A stretch of DNA of 61,637 bases from Roseovarius sp. UBA6167 (lineage in GTDB: Bacteria > Pseudomonadota > Alphaproteobacteria > Rhodobacterales > Rhodobacteraceae): contig DIUD01000038.1 of NCBI GenBank assembly GCA_002428225.1, positions 1 through 61,637 of the forward strand, read 5' to 3'. Every line of letters starts with the position of its first letter. The stretch's first letter is position 1. Under the pieces are notes generated by a model. That model saw only the letters and a list, made by a program, of their open reading frames with translations. It did no database searches and was not told the DNA's origin. Positions 15,181 to 22,339 of the stretch are shown here, piece after piece. The translations under genes and the position numbers were made by a program.

Positions 15181-15515
15181 GCCAGCCCTGCCGGGAATTG
15201 ATGCGCGCCGCCGGCCAGCGGCAAGGGCTGCGCCCAGACCACATCGGCAAGCCGCAGCTCGCGGTAGAGATGCGGGAACAGCGCACCGCCGCGCGACGGC
15301 TCCCAGCGCAGCGCCTCGCCCAGCCGGTCGCTGTCCACCGCCAGAAGCATCAGCCCCGCCTCGCCCGCGAAATGCCGTGCCGCCGTCTCGGGGGCCTGTC
15401 GGGCGGTCGAGAAATGCACGAACCCGTCCGCCAGATCGGCCGGCGCGCCGCGCGTCGCGCCCTGCGCGCGCAGGGCCGCCCATTCGGGCGCACGGAATAT
15501 CTTGTAGATCAGCAT
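15177..15515 (-). CDS. DUF952 family protein
   Basis: A 112-residue protein of the DUF952 family, small cytoplasmic proteins of unknown function with a glutathione-transferase-like or ART-like beta-rich fold. Family signatures are the N-terminal MLIYKIFRAPEWAAL, DGFVHFSTARQAPETAARHF (about 42-61), LLAVDSDRLG, LRWEPSRGGALFPHLYREL and a final PLPL segment. The start is placed at ATG 15515, the family N-terminus; an ATG at 15551 would add 12 atypical residues. The gene is fused by overlap to pyrD, a linkage I recall in alphaproteobacteria. No role in pyrimidine synthesis can be deduced. Confidence 0.85.
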   Translation of the reverse strand: MLIYKIFRAPEWAALRAQGATRGAPADLADGFVHFSTARQAPETAARHFAGEAGLMLLAVDSDRLGEALRWEPSRGGALFPHLYRELRLADVVWAQPLPLAGGAHQFPAGLA

Positions 15516-15573
15516 GACCGTGGTGATGCCCCGCCCGTGCCGCCCCGTCAAGCGATGCCTGCCGCCCGCCCCT

Positions 15574-16536
15574 TCAGGCCGCCAGCCCCCTGGACCCCAG
15601 CTTGAGGAATTTCTCGCGCCGGTCGCGGATCAGGGCCGCGCGGTCCTTGGCCGAAAGCTCGCTCAGCATGGCCGAGATCGCCTTGCCCACGGCGGCGATG
15701 GTGGCGGCGCGGTCACGATGCGCGCCGCCCAGGGGCTCGTCAATGATGCGGTCGATCACGCCCAGCCTGACCAGGTCCTGCGCGGTGAGGCGCAGCGCCT
15801 CGGCGGCCTCGCGCATCTTCTCGGCATCCTTCCACAGGATCGAGGCGCAGCCCTCGGGCGAGATCACCGAATAGACCGAATGTTCCAGCATCGCCACGCG
15901 GTTGGCGCTGGCAAAGGCCACCGCACCGCCCGATCCCCCCTCGCCGATAATCACCGAGACCAGCGGCACACCGAGGCACAGGCAGGTCTCGGTGGCGCGC
16001 GCGATGGCCTCGGATTGCCCGCGCTCCTCGGCGCCCTTGCCCGGATAGGCGCCGGGCGTGTCCACCAGCGTCACCACCGGCAGACCGAAACGGTCCGCCA
16101 TCTGCATCAGGCGCACCGCCTTGCGATAGCCCTCGGGCCGGGCCATGCCGAAATTGTGGGTAAGGCGCGACTTGGTGTCGTGGCCCTTTTCATGGCCGAT
16201 CACCATGACAGGCCGATCGTTGAGCCGCGCCAACCCGCCCATCACCGCCGCATCCTCGCCAAAGACACGGTCGCCGGCGAGCGGGGTGTATTCGGTAAAG
16301 AGCGCGTCGATATAATCATGGCAATGCGGCCGGTCGGGATGGCGGGCGACCTGGCACTTGCGCCAGGGCGTGAGCGATCTGTAGAGATCGCGCAACAGCG
16401 CCGCCGCCTTGGCATCGAGCGCGCGCGCCTCTTCCTCGACATCGGTCTCCTGGTTGGTGCGGGCAATCGCGCGCAACTCCTCGGCCTTGCCTTCGATCTC
16501 GGCAAGCGGCTTCTCGAAGTCGAGGTAATGGGTCAT
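15574..16536 (-). CDS. accA: Acetyl-CoA carboxylase carboxyltransferase subunit alpha
   Basis: A 320-residue cytoplasmic subunit of the carboxyltransferase that, with AccD, moves carboxyl from biotin to acetyl-CoA in the first step of fatty-acid synthesis. N-terminal MTHYLDFEKPLAEIEGKAEEL matches AccA. Next comes WRKCQVARHPDRPHCHDYI, then the crotonase-fold core with GHEKGHDTK, GMARPEGYRKA, LVDTPGAYPGKGAEERGQSE and IGEGGSGGA, which binds acyl-CoA. The start at 16536 is the family N-terminus; longer in-frame starts would run into the exporter gene. No accD is present in the window. Confidence 0.96.
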   Translation of the reverse strand: MTHYLDFEKPLAEIEGKAEELRAIARTNQETDVEEEARALDAKAAALLRDLYRSLTPWRKCQVARHPDRPHCHDYIDALFTEYTPLAGDRVFGEDAAVMGGLARLNDRPVMVIGHEKGHDTKSRLTHNFGMARPEGYRKAVRLMQMADRFGLPVVTLVDTPGAYPGKGAEERGQSEAIARATETCLCLGVPLVSVIIGEGGSGGAVAFASANRVAMLEHSVYSVISPEGCASILWKDAEKMREAAEALRLTAQDLVRLGVIDRIIDEPLGGAHRDRAATIAAVGKAISAMLSELSAKDRAALIRDRREKFLKLGSRGLAA

Positions 16537-16598
16537 CGCGCGGCCCTCCGGTCTGGACGCCCCGCTATATGGCGGCAGGCGGCGGGATTTGCAATCGG

Positions 16599-17195
16599 TC
16601 AAACCGGCCAGAGCACGGGCACCAGCGTGGCCAGCAAGAGCGCGGCCATCACCCGGTTGAAAAGGCGCAGGCGCGCGGGGCTGCGCAGGACGCCGCGGAT
16701 CTGCTGGCCCAGCGTGGTCCAGGTGGTGGTGCTGATGATGCCGCAGGCCACATAGATCCCCGCCACCACAAGCACCGCGCCAAGATCACGCCCCGCCGCG
16801 TAGAGCGTCACCGCCGAGAGCGCCATGCTCCACGCCTTGGGGTTGACCCACTGAAAGGCCGTGGCCTGAACGAAGGTGAGCGGGCGGCCTTCGGTCTTGG
16901 CATCCTCAGGCGGGGCGGCGTTGGCGATTTTCCACGCCAGCCACAGCAGATAGCCGACCGAGAGAAGCTTGAGCACGAGATAGGCGGGCGGCCAGAGATC
17001 GAAAAGCTGCATCACCCCGAGCCCCACGCAGACCAGCATCGCCGGAAAGCCCAGCCCCACCCCCAGCATGTGCGGGATGGTGCGCGCGAAGCCGAAATTC
17101 GTGCCCGAGGCCATCAGCATCAGGTTGTTCGGCCCCGGCGTGATAACCGAGACAAAGGCAAAGGCGACAAGGGCCGAAAGAAGTTCAAGCGTCAT
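16599..17195 (-). CDS. LysE/RhtB-family amino-acid exporter
   Basis: A 198-residue inner-membrane exporter of the LysE/RhtB superfamily with about six hydrophobic segments. The first helix contains the signature VSVITPGPNNLMLMASG (about 15-31), followed by GFARTIPHMLGVGLGF. The loop AFQWVNPKAWSMAL (about 112-125) is the second conserved feature. These proteins export amino acids or related metabolites; the substrate cannot be read from sequence. ATG 17195 follows an agga ribosome site and lies inside a direct repeat (three TGTYGTGCCA copies). A strong promoter at 17434-17463 implies a leader of about 230 nt carrying a terminator-like hairpin, so expression may be controlled by attenuation or a ligand-sensing leader. 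Confidence 0.9.
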   Translation of the reverse strand: MTLELLSALVAFAFVSVITPGPNNLMLMASGTNFGFARTIPHMLGVGLGFPAMLVCVGLGVMQLFDLWPPAYLVLKLLSVGYLLWLAWKIANAAPPEDAKTEGRPLTFVQATAFQWVNPKAWSMALSAVTLYAAGRDLGAVLVVAGIYVACGIISTTTWTTLGQQIRGVLRSPARLRLFNRVMAALLLATLVPVLWPV

Positions 17196-17231
17196 GGCAC
17201 AACATCCTGTGGCACAACATATGGCACGACA
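17195..17231. repeat. Three short direct repeats at the exporter start codon
   Basis: Three copies of TGGCACRACA on the plus strand (TGTYGTGCCA in the sense of the exporter) at 17195-17204, 17210-17219 and 17222-17231. The steps are 15 and 12 bp. The copy nearest the gene sits between the agga ribosome site and the ATG, where it could affect translation initiation. Confidence 0.55.
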
Positions 17232-17329
17232 CCATGCGGCCGCCTCTCCCGCGCGCCGCCGGCGGGGTGCAGGACATCCGCGCAGAGCCGGCCAGCCGCG
17301 CCATTTCACGGTCTTCACGACGGCCCCGC

Positions 17330-17364
17330 GCGAAAACAGAAACGGGGGCCGCTGTTTCGGCCCC
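17330..17364 (-). terminator. Terminator-like hairpin in the exporter leader
   Basis: Read on the minus strand, GGGGCCG (17358-17364), loop AAACAG and CGGCCCC (17345-17351) form a perfect 7-bp GC stem. It is followed by a U-rich stretch (CGTTTCTGTTTT, down to about 17332). It lies about 70 nt after the predicted transcription start of the exporter gene and 130 nt before its ATG. It could therefore be an attenuator, or the terminator of the upstream peptidase gene reading through the promoter. Confidence 0.5.
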
Positions 17365-17433
17365 TCGTTCCCGCCTGCTCGTTCCCGCCTGCCACCATTA
17401 TCCGCGCGGACCAACCCGCACATCGTCACCCAA

Positions 17434-17463
17434 GATATAGTCGATTCTTATCGAATCAGTCAA
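17434..17463 (-). promoter_or_regulatory. Sigma-70 promoter with palindromic operator in its spacer
   Basis: On the minus strand, TTGACT (17458-17463) and TATATC (17434-17439) flank an 18-bp spacer. The spacer contains GATTC-GATAA-GAATC (17443-17457), a perfect inverted repeat with a 5-nt centre; a second overlapping repeat, TCGAT/ATCGA, is at 17441-17454. It is one of the most consensus-like promoters in the window and points at the LysE-family gene. An operator between -35 and -10 is the geometry used by MerR-type activators and by many repressors. Confidence 0.6.
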
Positions 17464-17491
17464 CAAGATGTGTTTCGCAGATCAAGAATAT

Positions 17492-19504
17492 TCAGGCCGC
17501 CAGCCCCCGCCCCCCAAGCAGCGCCGCAACCCCCGGCATCCGCCCGCGAAACGCCTCGTAAAGCCTTGCCGCCTCGTCGGTGCCGCCGCGCGACAGGATT
17601 TCACGCTCAAGCGCGCGCGCCCGGCCCGGATCGAACGCCCCGCCCGCCTCGATGAAGCTGGCAAAGGCATCGGCATCCATCACCTCGGACCACATGTAGC
17701 TGTAATAGCCCGCAGCATAGCCGTCGCCCGAAAACACATGGGCGAAATGCGGGGTGGCGTGGCGCATGGCGATGGCGGGCGGCATCTCGATCTCGCGCAG
17801 CACCTCTGCCTGCCGCGCCATCACATCCGCCGGCACCACGCCCTCGTGAAAGGCCAGATCGACAAGCGCCGAGGCCACATACTCGACCGTCTGAAAGCCC
17901 ATGTCGAAACGCGCCGCCCCCAGCACCTTGTCGAGCAACGCCTGCGGCATCGGCGCGCCGGTCTCCACATGGCGGGCATGGCGCCCGAGCACCTCTGGCA
18001 CCTCCAGCCAGTGCTCGTATAGCTGGCTGGGCAATTCCACGAAATCGCGCGCCACGTTGGTGCCCGAGAGCGACTCGTAGGTCACGTCCGACAGCATCTG
18101 ATGCAGCGCATGGCCGAACTCGTGAAACAACGTGCGCGCGTCGTCATAGCCCAGCAGCGCCGGATCGCCCTTGGCGAAATTGCACACGTTGATTACCACC
18201 GGGGCCTGCGGCCGCGGCCACTTTGCCTGCCCGCGCATGGCCGAGCACCACGCGCCCGACCGCTTGGAGCCGCGCGCGAAATAATCGCCGATGAAGACCG
18301 CGACGTGACGGCCCGCGCGCCTTACCTCCCACGCCCGGCAATCGGGGTGATAAAGGGGCACGTCGAGCGGGATGAATTCCAGCCCGAAGAGGCGTTGCGC
18401 GCAATCGAAGGCCGCGCCGATCATGGCCTCGAGCGAGAGATAGGGCTTGACCTCCGCCTCGTCGAAATCGTGCTCGGCCTGCCGCCGCTTCTCGGCGTAA
18501 TAGCGCCAGTCCCAGGGCGCCGGATCGCCATTGATCCCATCGGCGCGCATCATCGCGGCGAGCGTGGCGGCATCGCGTTCGGCCTGCGCGCGGGCGGGCT
18601 CCCAGACCGCCATGAGCAGGTCGCGCACGGCCCCGGGCGTCTTGGCCATCTCGGTTTCCAGCTTGTAGGCGGCAAAGCTGTCATAGCCCAGAAGCCGCGC
18701 GCGCTCGGCGCGCAGCGCGAGGATCTCGGCGGCGATGGCGCGGTTATCGGTCGTGCCGCCCATGGCCCCGCGCGCGGCCCAGGCTTGATAGGCCCGCCGG
18801 CGCAGATCGCGGCGCGTCGAGAATTGCAGGAACGGCACGATGAGCGAGCGCGACAGCGTGATGACCGGCCCCTCTGCCCCCCTTTCGCGCCCCGCCGCAC
18901 GGGCAGCATCAACGACGAAACCGGGCAGCCCCTCCAGATCCTCCTCGGCAAGGGCCATGTGCCAGCCCGCCTCATCCGCAAGCAGGTTCTGGACAAAGGC
19001 GGTGCCAAGCTCGGCCAGCCGCGCCATGATCGCGCGCATCCGCGCCTCTTCGGCCCCGCTCAGCATGGCCCCGGCCCGACGAAAGGCGCGATGCGTGAGC
19101 ATCAGGAGCCGCGCCTCCTCCGGCCCCAGCCCGAGCGCGTCACGTCCCTGCCAGAGCGTGTCGATACGCGCAAACAGCGCCTTGTTGCCGTAAATCTCCG
19201 AGGAATGGGCAGCAAGGCGAGGCGCGAAATCGCGTTGCAGAGCCTGCCGCGCCGGGGTGCTGTCCGCCCCCGCCAGCGTGAAGAACACCGACAACACCCG
19301 GTCGAGCGCCTTGCCCGAAGCCTCCAGCGCCTGAATCGTGTTGGCGAAGCTGGGCGCCTCGGGATTGTCGGCAATCGCCGCGATCTCGGCGCGCGCCGCC
19401 GCCATCGCCGCCTCGAAGGCGGGGGCGAAATCCTCGTCGGTGATCGCGTCGAATGGCGCAAGGCCAAAGGGCGTGTCCCACTCAACCAGCAACGGGTTGG
19501 TCAT
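17492..19504 (-). CDS. dcp: M3-family metallopeptidase (peptidyl-dipeptidase Dcp / oligopeptidase A type)
   Basis: A 670-residue zinc endopeptidase of clan MA. The active-site motif HEFGH begins at His461, within TLFHEFGHALHQML; the third zinc ligand, Glu, lies in the following helix. N-terminal sequence NPLLVEWDTPFGLAPFDAI and length fit the cytoplasmic Dcp/PrlC group, which trims oligopeptides left by larger proteases. No signal peptide is visible. Distinguishing Dcp from OpdA needs alignment; Dcp is my preference from the N-terminus and ATGAPM-like region. Its start overlaps the thiF-like gene's end by 23 bp (19482-19504), so they are likely co-transcribed. The downstream gap carries the exporter promoter. 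Confidence 0.88.
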   Translation of the reverse strand: MTNPLLVEWDTPFGLAPFDAITDEDFAPAFEAAMAAARAEIAAIADNPEAPSFANTIQALEASGKALDRVLSVFFTLAGADSTPARQALQRDFAPRLAAHSSEIYGNKALFARIDTLWQGRDALGLGPEEARLLMLTHRAFRRAGAMLSGAEEARMRAIMARLAELGTAFVQNLLADEAGWHMALAEEDLEGLPGFVVDAARAAGRERGAEGPVITLSRSLIVPFLQFSTRRDLRRRAYQAWAARGAMGGTTDNRAIAAEILALRAERARLLGYDSFAAYKLETEMAKTPGAVRDLLMAVWEPARAQAERDAATLAAMMRADGINGDPAPWDWRYYAEKRRQAEHDFDEAEVKPYLSLEAMIGAAFDCAQRLFGLEFIPLDVPLYHPDCRAWEVRRAGRHVAVFIGDYFARGSKRSGAWCSAMRGQAKWPRPQAPVVINVCNFAKGDPALLGYDDARTLFHEFGHALHQMLSDVTYESLSGTNVARDFVELPSQLYEHWLEVPEVLGRHARHVETGAPMPQALLDKVLGAARFDMGFQTVEYVASALVDLAFHEGVVPADVMARQAEVLREIEMPPAIAMRHATPHFAHVFSGDGYAAGYYSYMWSEVMDADAFASFIEAGGAFDPGRARALEREILSRGGTDEAARLYEAFRGRMPGVAALLGGRGLAA

Positions 19505-20549
19505 CTCTCTCTCCCTTCGCGCCGCAGACCGGGCAATCGGGCCGGGCGCTCAGCATGATCTTGCGGCTTTCGCCGTAAAGCGCATCGTAAATCAGCATCT
19601 CGCCGCGCAGGGCCCGGCCCGCGCCGGTAATCACCTTGATCGCCTCGACGGCCATCATCGCCCCCACCACGCCGGGCAGCGGCCCGAGCACCCCCGCCTC
19701 GGCACATGACGGCACAAGGCCCGGCGCGGGGGCCTGCGGGAAAACGCACTGGTAACAGGGCGCGCCGCGCGCCGGGTCGAACACGCTCAACTGCCCCTCC
19801 CATTGCGCGAGCGCGCCCGAAATCAGCGGCTTGCCAAGGGCGGTGGCGGTGGCGTTGACCAGATAGCGGGTGGCGAAATTGTCGGTGCCGTCAAGGATGA
19901 GGTCATAGTCGGCAAAGAGGTCGGCGGCGATCTCGGGGGCAAGGCGGCGGGCATAGGGGCGCACCGTGATATTCGGGTTCTGCGCCAGCATCGCCCGTTG
20001 TGCGGATTGCACTTTTGGCAAACCTATATCGGTATCTCTGTGGATAACCTGCCGTTGCAGGTTGGAATTATCCACCTCGTCATCGTCGATCACCCCGATG
20101 GTGCCCACCCCCGCCGCCGCCAGATACAAGAGCACCGGAGAGCCGAGCCCGCCCGCGCCGATCACCAGCACGCGCGCCTGCTTGAGCGCCTTCTGCCCCG
20201 GCCCGCCGATCTCGCGCAGAACGATATGGCGGGCGTAGCGGCCAAGTTCCGCCTCGGAGAAAAGCGGCTTCTTCTCCGGGTCCACGGCGCGCGCCCCCGC
20301 CCGCCTGCGCAGACGCTCAAGCCCCGCGCGATAGGCCAGCACCGCAACCGCCGCCCCGCCGAGAAGCAGCCAGAGCGCGGCGCTCCCGCCCATGGCCAGG
20401 CGGACCGGATGCCCCTCGCGCAGCACGAGATGGCCCAGCACCACCGCCCCCCAGAGCCCCGCGATCATCCCAAGGCGCAGCCGGCGCGGCGTGCCCGTCA
20501 GCGCGCCCAGACCCCAGAGCACGGCGGCCAAGGCCAGAACCAGCCCCAT
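19482..20549 (-). CDS. Membrane-anchored HesA/MoeB/ThiF-family adenylyltransferase
   Basis: A 355-residue E1-like enzyme that adenylates the C-terminal glycine of a ubiquitin-like sulfur carrier (MoaD or ThiS). Unusually, the first 77 residues form three hydrophobic helices, a membrane anchor absent from classical MoeB and ThiF. The catalytic domain starts at about 97 (SEAELGRYARHIVLREIGG). The nucleotide loop GAGGLG is at 131-136, SNLQRQ with the catalytic Arg166 at 162-167, and DGTDNFATRYL follows. Zinc cysteines appear as CYQC (about 264) and CPVC (about 340). moaD and moaE lie 35 kb away, so the carrier partner is uncertain. The codons for about residues 155-185 are strikingly AT-rich and contain two DnaA-box-like sequences. 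The dut stop couples to this start (TGATG). Confidence 0.87.
   Translation of the reverse strand: MGLVLALAAVLWGLGALTGTPRRLRLGMIAGLWGAVVLGHLVLREGHPVRLAMGGSAALWLLLGGAAVAVLAYRAGLERLRRRAGARAVDPEKKPLFSEAELGRYARHIVLREIGGPGQKALKQARVLVIGAGGLGSPVLLYLAAAGVGTIGVIDDDEVDNSNLQRQVIHRDTDIGLPKVQSAQRAMLAQNPNITVRPYARRLAPEIAADLFADYDLILDGTDNFATRYLVNATATALGKPLISGALAQWEGQLSVFDPARGAPCYQCVFPQAPAPGLVPSCAEAGVLGPLPGVVGAMMAVEAIKVITGAGRALRGEMLIYDALYGESRKIMLSARPDCPVCGAKGERDDQPVAG
20039..20076. other. Inverted pair of DnaA-box-like sequences inside the ThiF-like gene
   Basis: TGTGGATAA at 20039-20047 is an exact DnaA box (TTATCCACA) on the minus strand. TTATCCACC at 20068-20076 is a one-mismatch box on the plus strand. Between them CCTGC-CGTT-GCAGG forms a further inverted repeat, so the whole element could extrude as an interrupted cruciform. 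It sits in a run of codons unusual for this genome (AGA, ATA, AAA, CCA, TTG, CAA). Confidence 0.5.
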
Positions 20550-21004
20550 CAGCCAAGCCCCGTCGAGCCAAAGCCGCCCGCGCCGCGCGCGGTCCCGTCA
20601 AGCGCGGCAACCAGATCGAACCGCGCCTGCACCACCGGGGCCACCACCATCTGCGCGATGCGTGCGCCATGGACAATCTCGAACGGCTCGGTCCCGGCAT
20701 TCATCACGATCACCCCCAGAGGCCCGCGATAATCGCTGTCGATCGTGCCGGGGCTGTTGGGCAGGGTGATGCCATGCCGGAGCGCCAGCCCCGAACGCGG
20801 GCGCAACTGCACCTCATGGCCCGCAGGCACGGCGATGCGCAGCCCCGTCGGCACCAGCACCCGCCCACCGGGAACCAGCACCACCGCGCCACGATCGGGG
20901 AAATTCGCGCGCAGATCGGCCCCCGCCGCGCCCGCCGTCGCATAGGCGGGCAGGCCAAGCGCCCGATCCGCGCCCTCCTCCCATGCCACCTCGATGCTCA
21001 GCAT
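20549..21004 (-). CDS. dut: Deoxyuridine 5'-triphosphate nucleotidohydrolase
   Basis: A 151-residue trimeric dUTPase that hydrolyses dUTP to dUMP, keeping uracil out of DNA and feeding thymidylate synthesis. The five motifs are in order: AGADLRA (about 27-33), RPRSGLALRHGI (about 68-79), LPNSPGTIDSDYRG (about 81-94) with the catalytic Asp, RIAQMVVAPV (about 114-123), and the C-terminal arm GAGGFGSTG that closes over the active site. Length matches. The TGA overlaps the next gene's ATG (TGATG). It probably forms a transcription unit with coaBC just upstream (40-bp gap), which is a common dut-coaBC linkage. Confidence 0.96.
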   Translation of the reverse strand: MLSIEVAWEEGADRALGLPAYATAGAAGADLRANFPDRGAVVLVPGGRVLVPTGLRIAVPAGHEVQLRPRSGLALRHGITLPNSPGTIDSDYRGPLGVIVMNAGTEPFEIVHGARIAQMVVAPVVQARFDLVAALDGTARGAGGFGSTGLG

Positions 21005-21043
21005 CGCCCCATCGCCTTCATCTTGCCAAAAATATCCAGATCC

Positions 21044-22237
21044 TCAGGCCAATGCCCGCGCAACGCGCTCGGCCAGACGCGCCGCCACCTGCGTCTTGCC
21101 CATGCGCGGCCAGCTTTCCGCGCCCTCGGCGGTGATGAGCGTCACGGCATTCTCCGCCCCGCCCATGATCCCGGTCCCGGCGCTCACGTCATTTGCCACG
21201 ATCCAGTCGCAGCCCTTGCGCGCGCGCTTGGCGGTGGCGTTGTCGAGCACGTCACAGGTCTCGGCGGCGAAACCCACCACGAGGCGCGGGCGGCCCGTCT
21301 GCAACCGGCTCAACGTCGCCAGAATGTCGGGGTTCTCGGCAAACTCGAGGCTCGGCAGTCCGTCCCTGGTCTTCTTCAGCTTGCGGGCGCTTGCGCGCGC
21401 CACGCGCCAGTCGGCCACGGCGGCGGCAAGGATCGCGGCATCCGCGGGCAGGGCCGCGAGCACGGCGTCGTGCATCTCGAGCGCGGTCTCGACGCGGATC
21501 ACCTCGACGCCCTCGGGCGGGGGCACCGAGGCGGGGCCGGTGACAAACACCACCCCTGCCCCGAGCGCGGCGAGTGCGCGCGCAATCGCCGTGCCCTGCG
21601 CCCCAGAGGAGCGGTTGGCGATATAGCGCACCGGGTCGATCGGCTCATGCGTCGGCCCGGAGGTAACAAGGATGCGCCGGCCCGTGAGAGGGCCGTCCTC
21701 GAGCCGCGCGGAGATGGCGGCGAGGATCTCGGGCACCTCGGCCATCCGGCCGGGGCCATGCTCGCCGCAGGCCATGCCGCCCTCGTTGGGGCCGACAAAT
21801 CCGATGCCGTCGGCGCGCAGCATGGCCAGGTTGCGCTGTGTCGCGGGATGCTGCCACATGCGCACGTTCATCGCCGGCGCGAGCAGCACGGGTGTGTCCG
21901 TGGCCAGAAGCAGCGTCGAGGCCAGATCGCCTGCAAGGCCATGGGCCATCCGGGCCATGAGATCGGCGGTGGCAGGGGCCACGACGATGAGATCGGCAGA
22001 GCGCGACAACTCTATATGGCCCATCTCGGCCTCGTCGGTCAGGTCGAACAGATCGGAAAACACCTTGCGCCCGGCCAGCGCCGAGACCGAAAGCGGTGTC
22101 ACGAATTGCGCGCCGGCACGGGTGAGCACGGGCGTGACCGCATGGCCGCGCTCGCGCAACCGGCGGATCAGGTCGAGCGCCTTGTAGGCCGCGATGCCGC
22201 CGCCGATGATCAGAAGGATGCGTGACGCGCCGGGCAT
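21044..22237 (-). CDS. coaBC: Bifunctional phosphopantothenoylcysteine decarboxylase / phosphopantothenate-cysteine ligase
   Basis: A 397-residue two-domain enzyme covering steps 2 and 3 of coenzyme A synthesis. The flavin-dependent CoaC domain (about 1-180) has GGGIAAYKA (12-20), the active-site His74 in EMGHIELSRSAD, PAMNVRMW, and Cys157 in NEGGMACGEHGPGRM. The CoaB domain (about 185-397) starts with VTSGPTHEPIDPVRYIANRSSG, binds CTP, and carries the KLKK segment. The start at 22237 gives MPGASRILLIIGGG, the normal N-terminus; longer frames add low-complexity sequence. Linked to dut downstream. Confidence 0.96.
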   Translation of the reverse strand: MPGASRILLIIGGGIAAYKALDLIRRLRERGHAVTPVLTRAGAQFVTPLSVSALAGRKVFSDLFDLTDEAEMGHIELSRSADLIVVAPATADLMARMAHGLAGDLASTLLLATDTPVLLAPAMNVRMWQHPATQRNLAMLRADGIGFVGPNEGGMACGEHGPGRMAEVPEILAAISARLEDGPLTGRRILVTSGPTHEPIDPVRYIANRSSGAQGTAIARALAALGAGVVFVTGPASVPPPEGVEVIRVETALEMHDAVLAALPADAAILAAAVADWRVARASARKLKKTRDGLPSLEFAENPDILATLSRLQTGRPRLVVGFAAETCDVLDNATAKRARKGCDWIVANDVSAGTGIMGGAENAVTLITAEGAESWPRMGKTQVAARLAERVARALA

Positions 22238-22339
22238 GGCTCTCTCCAACAGATGCGCGCAGAGACTAGGGCGCGCGCCAGACCGGTGCAAGGGCCGCGC
22301 GCAGGCCAGCCCCCGCACCCCATGCGCGGATCGGGGCGC

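Noticed and set aside
17221..17234. A 14-bp identity (ATGGCACGACACCA) with 36340-36353 at the start of rbfA
   Set aside because: One 14-bp match is expected by chance among all pairs of positions in a 61-kb window, and there is no flanking similarity or shared context.
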